Part shown: positions 1 to 10,970 of the stretch, in pieces
Position numbering within the stretch: position 1 is the first letter of the stretch
How the letters are laid out: every line of letters starts with the position of its first letter
Assembly: GCA_018894105.1 (NCBI GenBank)
Contig: CM032123.1
Span: forward strand, 6,263,001 to 6,327,000
Reading direction: 5' to 3'
DNA from: Jacaranda mimosifolia
Lineage: Eukaryota > Streptophyta > Magnoliopsida > Lamiales > Bignoniaceae
DNA length: 64,000 nucleotides
The notes under the pieces: generated by a model
Database searches by the model: none
What the model saw: only the letters and a program-made list of their open reading frames with translations
What the model was told of the DNA's origin: nothing
Made by a program: the position numbers and the translations under genes

Positions 1-1
1 T

Positions 2-1690
2 AACTCTTCATTGTGTAACAAAAAGCTCATTGGAGCTGGATACTTCAATAAGGATGTTACAGCTGTAAATCCCAATATAATCCTGAGCATGAACTCTTGG
101 AGGGACACTAAGGGCCATCGGACAAACACATTATCCACTGTTGCTAGAAATTATGTCGAATGAGCCTCATTTTTCAGCTAAGCCTTTAGAAATACAAGAG
201 GAGTTGGCCTCGTGCTAGGGTAGCTATGTATGGGGTTATTTGGGAAGAAAGGTTGTACTGCTTCTAATGTTCTTGCTAGTATAAACCAAGTTGGCATTGA
301 TGTAATTTTCATCTCAATGGGCATTGATGATACTTCCTTGTATGAAAACCCAATGGCCATAGCTTCTTTTGGCGATGTGGGGAAGGGCTTCCTTGATTCA
401 TTCTTAGATAGAAATGATCATCATACTAGGCCTTTACATAATGGAATTCCATGGGTCTTAACAATTGTAGTATACTCAATCAATTGCCTCTTTACTTGAA
501 GCTTCACTTTGAGGAATGGAATAATAATCACTGGATGGAAAATATTCCTTGCATTGGTTATTGTTATCAATTTGTCTCTCATTTACAACAAATATTATCT
601 TCTTGCAATTTGAGCAAGGCATTATCTGTAGTTGGATATAGGATAATCATATGCAAAAATAGTTATATTTCGGATTAAATGTATTATATCTCAAAATCAA
701 ATGTTGTTGTTGCTGCTATCTATATATCATATGATCTGAAGACATATAAGCTCAATGAGTTTGTATATCTTGACATTGTGACTAGTTCCACAGATGGACC
801 AATTGTGATAGATTTTGCTATAAAATGTGTAAAGCCATTTGCTAGCATCAAGTTCCAATAGATATACTATTGGGAGAAAGCTAACGTCTGTTGTGCTTCA
901 TATACTTCAATAGGTCCCATGCCAAGCTATCCAGGCATTTTAAAACCTAACATCATTGCACCAGAATCATTAGTTTTAGCATAATGGATTCCAAATAAAA
1001 AGATAGCTTTTATTGACTCTAATATTGTTTTAACTAGTGATTTTGTTGCTATTTCTAGGATTAGGCATTGATGTACTTCTTAGAGGTTCACAGTTAGAAT
1101 AGAGCCTCGTTACCATTTACTTTGCCATGGTGACAATAGCAAACCTTTTAGATAATATATAGATTATATTTGAGATTCATTTTTTATTTATGAAATTGTC
1201 AACCCACTTACTGTGAGAGCAGGACACATCGATCCAAATTGGGCACTTGATCCTAGTCTCATAAATGATGCTACTCCACAAGATTATGTGAATCTTCTTT
1301 GCTTGATGAATTTCACTCAGAATCAAATTTTAATCATTACAAGATCAAGCTACAATTTTTCAAGTCCTTTCAATTTGATCCACTCATCATTTATTGCCTT
1401 GTACACTAATAAAATAAGAAGCACTTTGGTTCAAAAATTATGAAGAATTGTTAAAAATATTGGAAATGATGTGTCTCTTTACAAGGTTCAAGTGACAACA
1501 CTATGTAGCTCCGCACTAACTATATACTTGGCAATATTTCTATTTGATGAAAAATATGAGAAGCGAAGTTATTCTTTGAACATAAAATATAATAATAAAA
1601 ATACTGAATCAATTACATTTGGTTCAATAACTTGAGTTGAGGATAACGTCAAGCACATTGTGAGGTGTCTTATTATTGTGGCACCAATGA
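2..1690 (+). pseudogene. Subtilisin-like protease (plant SBT, S8) pseudogene, 5'-truncated by window edge
   Basis: Plant subtilases are secreted serine proteases with an Asp-His-Ser catalytic triad. The window opens inside the catalytic domain: the reading from base 2 (NSSLCNKKLIGAGYFNKDV) matches the region before the catalytic His, and the DTKGHRTN stretch near 107-127 is a damaged DGHGTH motif that keeps the His. Further on come GIDVIFISMG (about 290-320), LHNGIPWVL (about 432-460), TLRNGIIITGW (about 507-540), PSYPGILKPNIIAPES (about 921-970), AGHIDPNWALDP and ATPQDYVNLLC (1219-1300), and a C-terminal fibronectin-like tail (about 1520-1690). The catalytic Ser motif GTSMA is not recognisable; near 1050 the reading is DFVAIS followed by unrelated residues and a stop. 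Frameshifts and stops occur throughout. Family assignment is firm from the collinear motifs. The rest of the gene lies to the left of the window. Confidence 0.9.
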
Positions 1691-1696
1691 TTCCCA

Positions 1697-3054
1697 TATG
1701 GTGATTATTTCTTTAAATCAATTCGAGATTTCAAGTGAATGAATTGAACTTTGTTTTTTCTTTTTTGGATGGAAATTTAAACAAACAAAAAAATTGATGA
1801 ATTTTTTTTTTCTTTTGTTTCCAGTGGAAATTCCTTTCAAAATTTTCATTAGAACATAATTGGTATCTCCAGCGAATTTTCTATGATTGAAGCTACATGT
1901 CTTATTCTTGTGCAATTTTTCAATCACTTAGTATTGGATTTTCGACTGCGTGTGTCTTGTTCGCTGAAAATTCTATGCTTTCTTGTAGGTGATACATTTT
2001 CATATTGTACACAGGTCAACAATTTGAGCCTGACATTGGTGTAGTTTTAGGCAAATTGCTTCAATACAGGCTAAATCAACTACACAAAATCAAAAGTCAA
2101 ATATAATAAGAACATAAGGTCATTGCAACACGTCAAATTCTTAAAGTCATTTCTATGGTTCAAGTCATATTGGTAAAGATATAAAGGATGGAATAAAAGC
2201 AAATTGAGCAGAATAACAAATGATTCTTGAAAAGATTTGAAACATTATATTTTCAACTCCACGGGCTTTAATGATGTTATCTTAAATTTTTAAGTTTTGG
2301 TTGTCGATAGCATTAATATAATTTTCATTTCCATGGGCTTTAATGATGTTGTCTTGACTATGCCTCACCTTTGTATTGGACCATGTCCACTCATAGAAAA
2401 TTTTGGTAGTTGAGGGAGAAAAGAAATGAGAAGAAAGAGAAAAAAGGAAGAGAAAGCAAGAAGAAAGGAAAGAAAATAAGCTGAGGAATTTAATAAAAGT
2501 TTTTGATAGAAGTTTTGTCTAGAACTTTTAACCCACATAAATTTTTAAAAAAATAAAAAAATAAAAAACATTATGGAAAATTTTTCTGGAATTTTTTATC
2601 AAAACATAAATGGTAATATTTTTTCTCATGCAACAATTTAAACAAGTTCTCCAATGAATTTTGCATAAAAAATTGCATGTCTTATTCCCGTGCAATTTTC
2701 CAAAGGCTTACTATTGGATTCTAAACTGATAGTGTCGGATTACTCCGTGTTTTTTAACGATACATCTTCATGTGGTGGACAAGCTAGTAGTTTGAGCTCG
2801 ACGATGACATAATTTCCAATGGATTACATCAATAGCAGCCAAACTAACTACACAAAACCAAAAGTCAAATATCATAAGAACACATGGTATCTCACCATGT
2901 CAAACTCTAAAAGTCATTTTCGACACTTCAAGTCATGTTGCTATGTTGATAATTACAATCAATGTGTAGGAACTCTAATGAATGTGGAACTCACATCCTA
3001 ATAATCTCATTTTCCATTCTCATAAAGCATAAACAGATTCCACTAAAATGTAAG
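1697..3054 (+). repeat. 1.36-kb subtilase intergenic spacer, copy 1 of 3
   Basis: This block runs from the end of the first subtilase pseudogene to just before the start of the second. It recurs almost in full at 16862-18155 in the same orientation and at about 15612-16837 in reverse complement. Shared landmarks are a GGATGGAAATTTAAACAAAC stretch (near 1767 here and 16918 there), a GGGCTTTAATGATG segment, and the AAGTCATTTTCGACACTTCA stretch near 2910. No protein reading was recognised. In this copy it acts as the spacer between two tandem genes. A local insertion near 2170-2220 is absent from the other copies. Confidence 0.85.
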
Positions 3055-3069
3055 AGCATAACGTCGGCC

Positions 3070-3575
3070 ATGGAGTTCATTCAATAGTTTTCTTTTGTGT
3101 TTCAGTTTCTATTTATTTTTCAATGTAAGTAAATTTTAGTAGGTCAGATGCCCAACACATGGTCATATCTCCAATTTGAAAATTTTCCCTTTCCAAATCA
3201 CTAGTACTCTCATTTACAATTAATTTCCTAAAATCTATGAGCTCCAAATATCAGCAACAACAACCACAAATAGTACGTGCTTATTACAACACATTTCATC
3301 TATTCATGTATTTTTCTATAATAATGAACAACAAGCCTTCAGGAAATCACCATGGTCGCTTTCTACCTACAAAGACCTTAATATCAAAGATGATACCACT
3401 CACACATTTGATTATGCTCAGCTTTCGAATATGGCAGAGATATAATTGTGGGTGTTATTGACACTGGTATATGGTTTAAAAGTCTAAGGTAAACAATTGA
3501 TGGAGCAATTGAAATTTCTGCAAGGTGGAAGGGAATATTCCAAGAGGAACGGGAATTTAGTTCTTCATAATTCAA
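3070..3575 (+). pseudogene. Subtilisin-like protease pseudogene, N-terminal part only
   Basis: A second subtilase copy starts at ATG 3070 (M-E-F-I-Q then a stop), aligning with the MDCIQQ start of the copies in the palindrome. The signal peptide and I9 propeptide follow in broken frames: PQIVRAYYNTFHLF (about 3267-3308), then after a frameshift AFRKSPWSLSTYKDLN and DDTTHTFDYAQL (about 3330-3425). The catalytic Asp motif VGVIDTGIW (about 3447-3475) is intact, but a stop follows soon after in SLR*. Homology ends near 3575 at RWKGIFQEEREFSS, just before the MITE at 3604. The His and Ser parts of the catalytic domain are absent, so the gene is truncated and dead. Spacer copy 1 is its upstream neighbour, and its upstream 50 bases resemble the 5' leader of the other copies. 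Confidence 0.85.
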
Positions 3576-3603
3576 TTTGCTTTATTTTTCCTTGTCAAAT
3601 TTA

Positions 3604-3990
3604 GAGGGTGTTTGGCTAAACTTATTTTAAACATCTTATAAGCTCCTACATCTTATAAGATGTTTTTGGAGCTTATAATATGTTAGATCTTATTTTTAAA
3701 ATAAGTTGTTGAAGTGTTTGGATAAAATACGATCTTGCAGCTTGTAAGATGTTAATAATGATAATTTTATAATTAAAATGGTTAAAAATGAAGGAGGTTG
3801 TTAAGATCTTAAAAATAAGTTAGGGTCTCCTTACTTTTTTTTAAAAGAGCTTATAAGCTCCTAATCTTATTTTAGGATCTTATAAGCTATTTTTTTAAAA
3901 AAAATTAGCAAACACTTTTTATCAACTTATAAGCTCTTAAATATCTTATAAGCTGTTTTGAGGAGCTTATAAGCTCACCCAAACACCCTC
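3604..3990. mobile_element. Tourist-like (PIF/Harbinger) MITE
   Basis: The element is 387 bp with perfect 12-bp terminal inverted repeats GAGGGTGTTTGG / CCAAACACCCTC. It is flanked by the 3-bp target duplication TTA (3601-3603 and 3991-3993). The interior is AT-rich, non-coding, and full of inverted CTTATAAG motifs that would fold it into a hairpin. Terminal sequence, TSD size and TSD sequence all fit PIF/Harbinger-derived Tourist MITEs. It sits directly downstream of the truncated subtilase. Confidence 0.88.
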
Positions 3991-3993
3991 TTA

Positions 3994-4489
3994 ATCCACT
4001 GTACTTATATATTTAAACAGAAGTGGTCCTAGCCATTTCCAATAAAAACTGCTTCCTAAATTATATAAGCATTTGAAAATACATGAAAAATTGTAGTTTG
4101 ATCAAATCAGCGGCAAGCACTAAGAAGCAAAGTATGAAAACTAACTCCTTTTTTTTAGTCTATATTTTCTTTTTCTAGCACAGCATCAGGGGGTCTAATA
4201 TTTGTTGGTTTCATTTCATATAACGGATTGTAAAACGTAACTAGGAAACATATATTGCCATCCCGTCATGACTATATTGGTTGTATTTTAAAAAATAATA
4301 ATGTGGCTCATTCTTAATTAGTGGTTGGTTTTTCATATATCAAAGAAAAAGAGGGATTAAATATATCAAAACATAAAAAGAAGGATATGTCATCATGATT
4401 ACTATGCAAGCATAAACAAAATTTTATTCATGCACAGGGAAGTCTTAATTTTCCTTTTTTTTTCTTTTTAACTTTTTGTACGGAAATAT
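3994..4489. other. AT-rich intergenic sequence, nothing recognised
   Basis: No coherent reading frame, terminal repeat or known motif was seen between the MITE and the tandem array. It may contain decayed subtilase sequence, but I could not align any. Confidence 0.5.
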
Positions 4490-5247
4490 CATGGAGACAA
4501 AAGTTTAATATGAACATGGCCTTTAATAAAATCATGAATAGTCACTAAAAACAAACATAGTGCCCGTCCCTCTTTTTCATTTTTTCTTTTCTGCCAAACA
4601 CACCCATAATCAACACCCAATGAACAGTCACTGAAAACAAACATTTTGTCCCCCTCTTTTTTTTCTTTTTTTTTTGTTCCCTCTGCCAAATACACCTATA
4701 ATCACCCATAATAAGCAACTAATGAATAGTCACTAAAAATAAACATTATGTCACTCTCTTTTTCCTTTATTTTTTTTTTCTCTACCAAATTTATTTATAA
4801 TAACCCATAATAAAAAAAAGAAACATGTTTAAATTACTGAACCAGTACCTAAACAATAGCCACTAAAAACAAACATTCCATCCCTCTCTTTAAATTTTTT
4901 TCACTATGCCAAATTCACCTATAATCATCAAATCAGGAAAAGAAAAAGAAAGATGCTAAATTATTGAATCAGTGCCTAATGAATAGTCACTAAGAACAAA
5001 CATTTTGTCCCTCTCTTTTCCTTTTTTTTTTTTTCTTTGCCAAATTCACCTACAATCAACCATAATCAAAAGAAAGAAAGATGTCTAAATTATTGAATCA
5101 ACACCTAATGAATAGTCACTAAAAGGTAAAAACAAACATTTCGTCCCTCTCTTTTTCCTCTTCCAAATTCACCTATAATCACCCATAATTAGAAGAAAGA
5201 AAGATGTCCAAATTGTTGAATCAACACCTAATGAATAGTCACTAAAA
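4490..5247. repeat. Tandem array of ~128-bp units, segment 1
   Basis: Units carry a shared string around AATGAATAGTCACTAAAAAC followed by AAACATT, a CCCTCTC pyrimidine tract, a T-run, then CCAAATTCACCTATAATCAC. Successive copies of the AATAGTCACTA word near 4722, 4848, 4976, 5107 and 5227 are about 120-131 bp apart, with earlier partial copies near 4535 and 4620. Units are diverged by substitutions and length changes in the T-runs. The array breaks at the hAT-like insertion and resumes at 6938. It is non-coding. Confidence 0.85.
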
Positions 5248-6937
5248 TAATAGTGGCAAATGGGTGGGTTGGGTTGGTTATGGGTTGGGTTAAAAATAGG
5301 TCTATATTTATGGGTTGAAATTGGGCTGGGTTGAAAACATGTTGGGCTGGATTTGGACGGTCCAATACAAAAAAAGAAAAATGTAAACTTTTGGCTAAAT
5401 ACATTGTTATATTATTTTATTAAATTATAATCTTTTTTATCTTGATTTGACATATGTTAATTAATTATTATTAAATCCTTGTTAATCACGTAAAATCAAA
5501 TCAAATTATGTAAACATATAATTTACTTATTTTTTTTATAATATTTATATTTTTTCTTTTAATACAAAATAACAATCTTGATCAATGAATAAAACATAAT
5601 TATATAAAATATTTTAAATTTTTAGTACAAAACATTTACATTGTACCCAACCAAATATTTCCTGTACTAGTCGTATTTGTTTTTTTTTTTTTACTTTTTA
5701 TATTTAGCCAATGTTTGAAAAAGTGCTATTTATTTATTTTTACTTTTTATATTTAGCCAATTTACTTATTTTTTTTATAATATTTATATTTTTTTCTTTT
5801 AATACAAAATAACAATCTTGATCAATGAATAAAACATAATTATATAAAATATTTTAAATTTTTAGTACAAAACGTTTACATTGTACCCAACCAAATATTT
5901 CCTGTACTAGTCGTATTTGTTTTTTTTTTTTACTTTTTATATTTAGCCAATGTTTGAAAAAGTGCTATTTATTTATTTATTTTTAATTTTTTCAATCTAG
6001 TTCATTATCGTTTATCACAATGATTAAATTCCAATTCGATTCGACATAAAAATATTACTATCATTTTAAAACAATTAAAATATGCATATATCTTGAAAAA
6101 AATGTATTTTTAAGAATAAAAAATATAAATCATTTAAATTTAAATTTAAAATTTGATATCTACCTAAATTATTATTTTTAAATAAAATACTCAAAAAATA
6201 TTGAAATATAATTAATTTTTTAATTTTTGAAAATATTATAACTGAAAATAAAAAAAAGTCGAGGCCCTTTCTTCATGTGGAGGGAAAGGAAATGAAATGG
6301 ATGGCTGCAATCTGTCATCTCACATGCTATCACTACACAATAAATTTGTTGTGTTTACATATTAATATTTTGGTAGTTTGTAAAAATTATAAAAAGAAAA
6401 AAGAAAAACAATTTTTTATTTATTTTCATATTGCAAAGTTGAAAAAAATCCAGGGGCTTTAAAATTAACTGGCTAATTTTTTTTATAAAATTTGGAGTTT
6501 ATACACCAATTAATAATATAACCAATTTTTAGATCATAATCTCAAGTAAAACGTTACTTGATTAATTCATTTGAATTAAGTTAATAAATTAATATTTTAA
6601 AATTAAATGAGGTGGAGAAATGGTAAATGATTAATCGGTAATACATAATTTATCTAATTTTCAATTCATTATTTTTTTTCATTTTTAAAGTGTTATAGAA
6701 ATAAAAATAAAGTGGCGTATGATCTTGAGAGAATGAGAAAATGGAAGAATAATTTTGGGGCTGAAATTGGGTTGAATTATTTAGAAACCACATTCAACTC
6801 ATTTACATTCAAAACCCATTTCAACCCATTAAAACCCAACCCACCCAAACCCAATCAAAATATTTTAAACCCAGCCAAACCCGACCCAAAATGAATTGGG
6901 TTGGAACCAGGGGTTGAGACCCAATTTGCCCCCCCTA
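5248..6937. mobile_element. Non-autonomous hAT-like element inside the tandem array
   Basis: A segment of about 1.69 kb interrupts an array unit exactly at the word ACTAAAA, which is present on both sides (5241-5247 and 6938-6944). That is consistent with an imperfect 8-bp hAT target duplication. The ends are imperfect inverted repeats: TAGTGGCAAATGGGT at the left, and the complement of ACCCAATTTGCCCCCCCT at the right. GGGTTGGGTTGG-type subterminal repeats lie inside the left end, with their complement (AACCCAACCCACCC) near the right end. The interior is AT-rich with no transposase reading. The hAT assignment rests on end sequence and TSD size and is probable, not certain. Confidence 0.65.
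5520..5998. repeat. 239-bp direct tandem duplication inside the hAT-like element
   Basis: The block beginning AATTTACTTATTTTTTTTAT at 5520 recurs at 5759 almost unchanged, including CAATCTTGATCAATGAATAA and CCTGTACTAGTCGTATTTG. Only T-run lengths and a few bases differ (for example ACATTTACA versus ACGTTTACA), so this is a younger event than the surrounding array. No coding potential. Confidence 0.9.
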
Positions 6938-7512
6938 ACTAAAAACAAACATCCCGTCACTCTCTTTTTCCATTTTTTTTTTCCTCTGCCAAATTCACCG
7001 ATAATCACCCATAATCAAATAAAGAAATATTTCTAAATTACTAAATCAGCACCTAATGAATAGTCACTAAAAGTAAACATTCCGTCCTTCTCTTTTTCTT
7101 TTATTTTTTTTCCTCTATGCCAAATTAACCTATAATAACCCACAACCAGAAAAAAACAAGATGCTAAATTATTGAATAAGCATCTAATGAATAGTCACTA
7201 AAAACAAACATTCCATTTCTCTCTTTTCCTATTCTTTTTCCTTTGCCAAATTCACCTATAACCACGCATAATCAGAAGAAAGAAAGATGTTTAAATTATT
7301 GAATCAACACCTAATGAATAGTCACTAAAAACAAACATTCCATCCCTCTCTTTTTCCTTTTTTTTTTTTCCTCTGCCAAATTCACCTATAGTCACCCATA
7401 ATCAGAAGAAAGAAAGATGTTTAAATTACTGAATTAGCACCTAATCAATAGTCACTAAAAACAAACATTCCTTCCATCTCTTTTCCCATTTTTTTTGCTA
7501 TCCGAATTCACC
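6938..7512. repeat. Tandem array of ~128-bp units, segment 2
   Basis: This continues segment 1 beyond the hAT-like insertion. AATAGTCACTAAAA words lie near 7060, 7192, 7318 and 7448, with CAAATTCACCTATAATCACC in each unit. It is cut at 7513 by the solo LTR insertion and resumes at 10407. Confidence 0.85.
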
Positions 7513-7859
7513 TATAATGTAGCACCCCCTTTCGGGACAACACCCAAGCTGAGGCGCTACCAATTCAATCTTAAAGATGATTCAAATAATATCTAAACTT
7601 GTAATTTAACCATTTCAAAGGACAACAAGTCATCCTAGCCCGAAAGAACATTTCATAGAGCAAAATATATATACATATCAAGTGGCTTAAGTTCCATAAG
7701 TACATCCTATAACATTCTTTAGATAATTGTCTAGATCAGGTGATGACTATATACACAACATAGCACCTAATCTATTACAAGATAACATCCAAACCCAAGG
7801 CCTGAACTTTAGCTTCTCACTCAGTCTTGTCTAGAAAACAAATAACAACAAGAGAGGGT

Positions 7860-7874
7860 AAGTCCTAAGGACTT
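7860..7874 (-). promoter_or_regulatory. Conserved 15-nt palindrome in the LTR
   Basis: AAGTCCTAAGGACTT, with 7-bp arms around one central base, lies next to CTCATTAAGT/GGGTAAGT flanks. The same motif with the complementary central base is at 60018-60032 in the third LTR of the family, although much of the surrounding LTR has diverged. A decayed version appears near 25266-25285. It is a candidate promoter or RNA-hairpin element, by conservation only. Confidence 0.5.
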
Positions 7875-8094
7875 AATGAGGGAAAAGAAGATAATATGAT
7901 TTAAAAGGAAAATTAACAAGGTACAACTATTGATGAACAACTTAATCACAACAAGAAGGGAAATGATAGATAACAATGAAAGACAGTTCGGTAACAATAA
8001 GAGTTCCAACATAATTCAACATTTTACTGGGTAAACATGATATTAATATAACAGACTATATAGATACTAGTACCGGACGTCGGTACTGTAGGAA

Positions 8095-8350
8095 TAATAC
8101 TTCCTTATCGCTCCAATGCTTGAGCACTCAGCTCGGCGGGTAATTAACATGTCTTTTGGCATGGTCGACAACATGCCAAATCCCAACACTCATAGTTAGC
8201 TATCTGTAAATCAGGACTTTTGGTGGGTTCTAGCCGGAAAGACCTATGTCCGTCGGTTCATTTTGCCCGGTCGTCTTTCAGACCTAGTTCCCGAGCCAAT
8301 ACCCCCCGTGGTGTCCCTCCGGGTGAAAACTGCCCATGGCGTCCCATAGG
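8095..8350 (-). other. GC-rich conserved core of the LARD-like LTR
   Basis: This is a GC-rich island in an AT-rich LTR, containing GCCCGGTCGTCTTTCAGACC, CCTCCGGGTGAAAACTGCCC and GCTCCAATGCTTGAGCACTC. Recognisable counterparts occur at 25640-25850 and, on the other strand, at 59520-59800 (AAAAGACGGCCGGGCAGAAG). It is non-coding. Conservation between copies whose remaining LTR sequence is hard to align suggests a constrained element. Confidence 0.6.
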
Positions 8351-10406
8351 TTGAAATATATAATATCAACAGATAAAATTGTAACCTTTAGACAATAACA
8401 TGAATAGAACGAAATGCAATCTGAACATCAATATACTGGCTAGCAAGGCCATTCTAGAATAATAATCCAAGCATTCCGCTGGAAAGGGTACTCAGCCAAT
8501 ACAACCGATAATCAAGTATGCCGTCAAGGCCAAATAACCTATATATAGAATGAACTTAAAAGTACTAACAAGAATTCTTGAACAACCAACATGATAGAAA
8601 TTGAATAAATGATGCGAGGTTGGCCGGCAAGGCTGAGGGGTACATGGAACAAAATCTAATAATATTATAAAAGTTTCGAATGCTAGAATAGACAGAAATC
8701 AAAATTTATAACAAACAATAGCCCTCACAAGTGCGTTCATATAAGATAACAAATAACAGATAAGATTTCAAACAGTCAGAATACGATACAGGAATAGAAA
8801 AACCCACACAGGGGCTTATTAGAAATACCGATAAGTGAAATGAAGTGTCAGATTGGCAGACCCTCACCTCTTGTAGTTTAAGCAAAAACAAATCTCAGCT
8901 CGTAATCTACTGACCGCGAGGACCCACTTCTTCTTCATCTAATCAGAGGAATAATCCCATAGTCAAAATTCCTATTCAACACTAAGCTTTCTAGAATTTG
9001 CATCACAAGCATTCTAACGTCATTAACTTGTCCACTAGCACGATGATACAGACTTTTAGCATCTTTTACAAAATCCTTTAATAATTCATCATTACTAGAT
9101 TTAACGACGACGGTCCATATCGACTCCAAAATAATACAATATTTCATTCTTCATTCACATGGTCATTTTGAAGCCATATCATAATCCTAAACCACAAAAT
9201 TATGATTAAATTCTAACATAATCAATCCTCAAATCACATATTGTTTTATTCTCATAATATAACCTTAATACCCTTATTAAATCCAATTTTTTTTTCATTT
9301 GCATGATGTGTCTGGGTCCACTATTCAATTTTCCATAGCATGGGAAACAACACACATATATATATAGACATATCCACATCTTAGCTTCCTATTCTTGGCA
9401 TGGATACAACTTAATAAGAACATATGAATATATGGATATATATATATATACAACTTTTCTTCGAATCCTTTACCACGAACCACTCAACGAGACCTTGGAT
9501 TCACGAACCAAACACACAGTTGTGATCATCGCTTAGAGAAGAGGAAACTATCTTCTCGCTGCCGTTGCGCTGCCACCGTGGGCCGTCATTCGCCGCTCCC
9601 GAAAAGTTGCAAAATCACTACCGTTTTTCTCCTTTCGACGAGAGCTATCCAACGTCGCCATCGGTTCTAAATTTTGTGGCCTGTAGCTACCAAAATCGAG
9701 CTTCAACCGCCATGAAATTCACATCCACCACCAAGCTCCGATCACTCTCTCTCGTCATCGCTGTCGTGCAAAACTCTCATGCAAGACCACCAACGTGTTC
9801 TCTGTGCTGAGAGCTCTCCAACCGTTCGCCCAGAACTCCGATCAGACCACCCTACCGCCAGCTACCATGAAACTCGCGAGGTGGGTTTTCTTTTGCCTTC
9901 TCACCAACGGTGGAGAAATACCCGTAAACTGTGCATGTGTGTGTAAGTGTGGCCGGAGGGTGATGGGAGATGTTTGGATGGTGAGTTGATGTGAGTTGTT
10001 GCCGATGAGAGGGTCGTTGGGGAGTTTCTACCGCGATGAAGAAATGAAAGAAAAAGGAGAAGGAAGAAAGAAGAAAGAAGAAAGAAGTAAGAAGGAAAGG
10101 AAATGAAGAAAAATATAATGCTGCCCGTTTTTAATTAAATTCTCATTTTTTTGCAATTTAGTCCCCAAGAAATTATAATCATGCAATTAAGTCCAAGATT
10201 TTAGAAAAATAATGTTAAAACCCTAGTTGATTTAGGGTCTTCCATGCAAGCCCCTCAAGTCCAAAAAATGCGTTAATTAAATTCTTCAAAATTGTAATTC
10301 TCCCCCCAAAACTTTATACACTTATTAAATTAAATAAAATTTCATAAATCAAGAATAAATAAAATAACAATTAATCATAATTAATAAAATATTTAGGGGT
10401 GTTACA

Positions 10407-10970
10407 TATAATCGCCTATAATTAGAGAAAAAAGAAGGAAGATGTCTAAATTATTGAATCAGCATCTGAGGAATAGTCACCAAGAATAAACATTTCATCT
10501 CTCTCTTTTTCCTCTTTTTTTTTCCCTCTGCCAAATTCACCTATGATCGCCCATAATCAGGAGAAAGAAAGATGTCTAAATTATTGAATTAGCACCTAAT
10601 GAATAGTCACTAAAAACAAACATAGTGCCCATCCATATCCTTAATTTTCCTTCTTTTTCTCTGCCAAATACACCCATAATCACCCATGATCAGGAAAGAA
10701 AGGTGTCTAAATTCAATCAGCACCTAATATACATACACAAACAAAACCTGTCAGTTTACTTTTCACCCAAAATATGGAGGCTTCGGATAAATTTTATAGC
10801 AGGTACCCATCCCCCTATTTTTTCATTTCTTTTCTCTATCCTATGCACCAATAAACAGAAAAAACAAAATTGTATTTCATATACACCCATCCATCCCTCT
10901 CTTTTTCTATCATATACACCTAAAACAAATGCAGACAAAACCTGTCAATACTCTTGAGTTGGTGACCGTC
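10407..10970. repeat. Tandem array of ~128-bp units, segment 3 (degenerating)
   Basis: The array resumes after the solo LTR with TATAATCGCCTATAAT, then GAATAGTCACCAAGAATAAA and two further units. From about 10740 the units become hard to recognise, though CCCTCTCTTT pyrimidine tracts and CACCCAT words persist to about 10970. This is the right edge of the array. Confidence 0.75.

Larger units (their letters stand above)
7518..10406 (-). mobile_element. Solo LTR (2,889 bp) of the LARD-like gypsy-type family
   Basis: The sequence begins TGTAGCACCCC, ends GGGGTGTTACA, and is flanked by the 5-bp target duplication TATAA (7513-7517 and 10407-10411). It lies inside an array unit whose two halves match the intact units. 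It is homologous over scattered blocks to the LTR at 24984-27870, which has nearly the same length (2,887 bp), and to the one at 57991-60400. By comparison it is in minus orientation. No internal region or second LTR is present, so it is best explained by recombination between the LTRs of a complete element. Short open frames near 9565-9990 are GC-rich LTR sequence and show no domain. Confidence 0.85.

Noticed and set aside
5255..5340. Interstitial telomere repeats (GGGTTGGGTTGG)
   Set aside because: The word is not TTTAGGG, is short, and pairs with its complement at the other end of the hAT-like element, so it is a subterminal repeat.
9565..9989. Possible small host gene in a GC-rich stretch
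   Set aside because: It lies within the solo LTR and corresponds to the same LTR region as 26992-27443. No domain was found.
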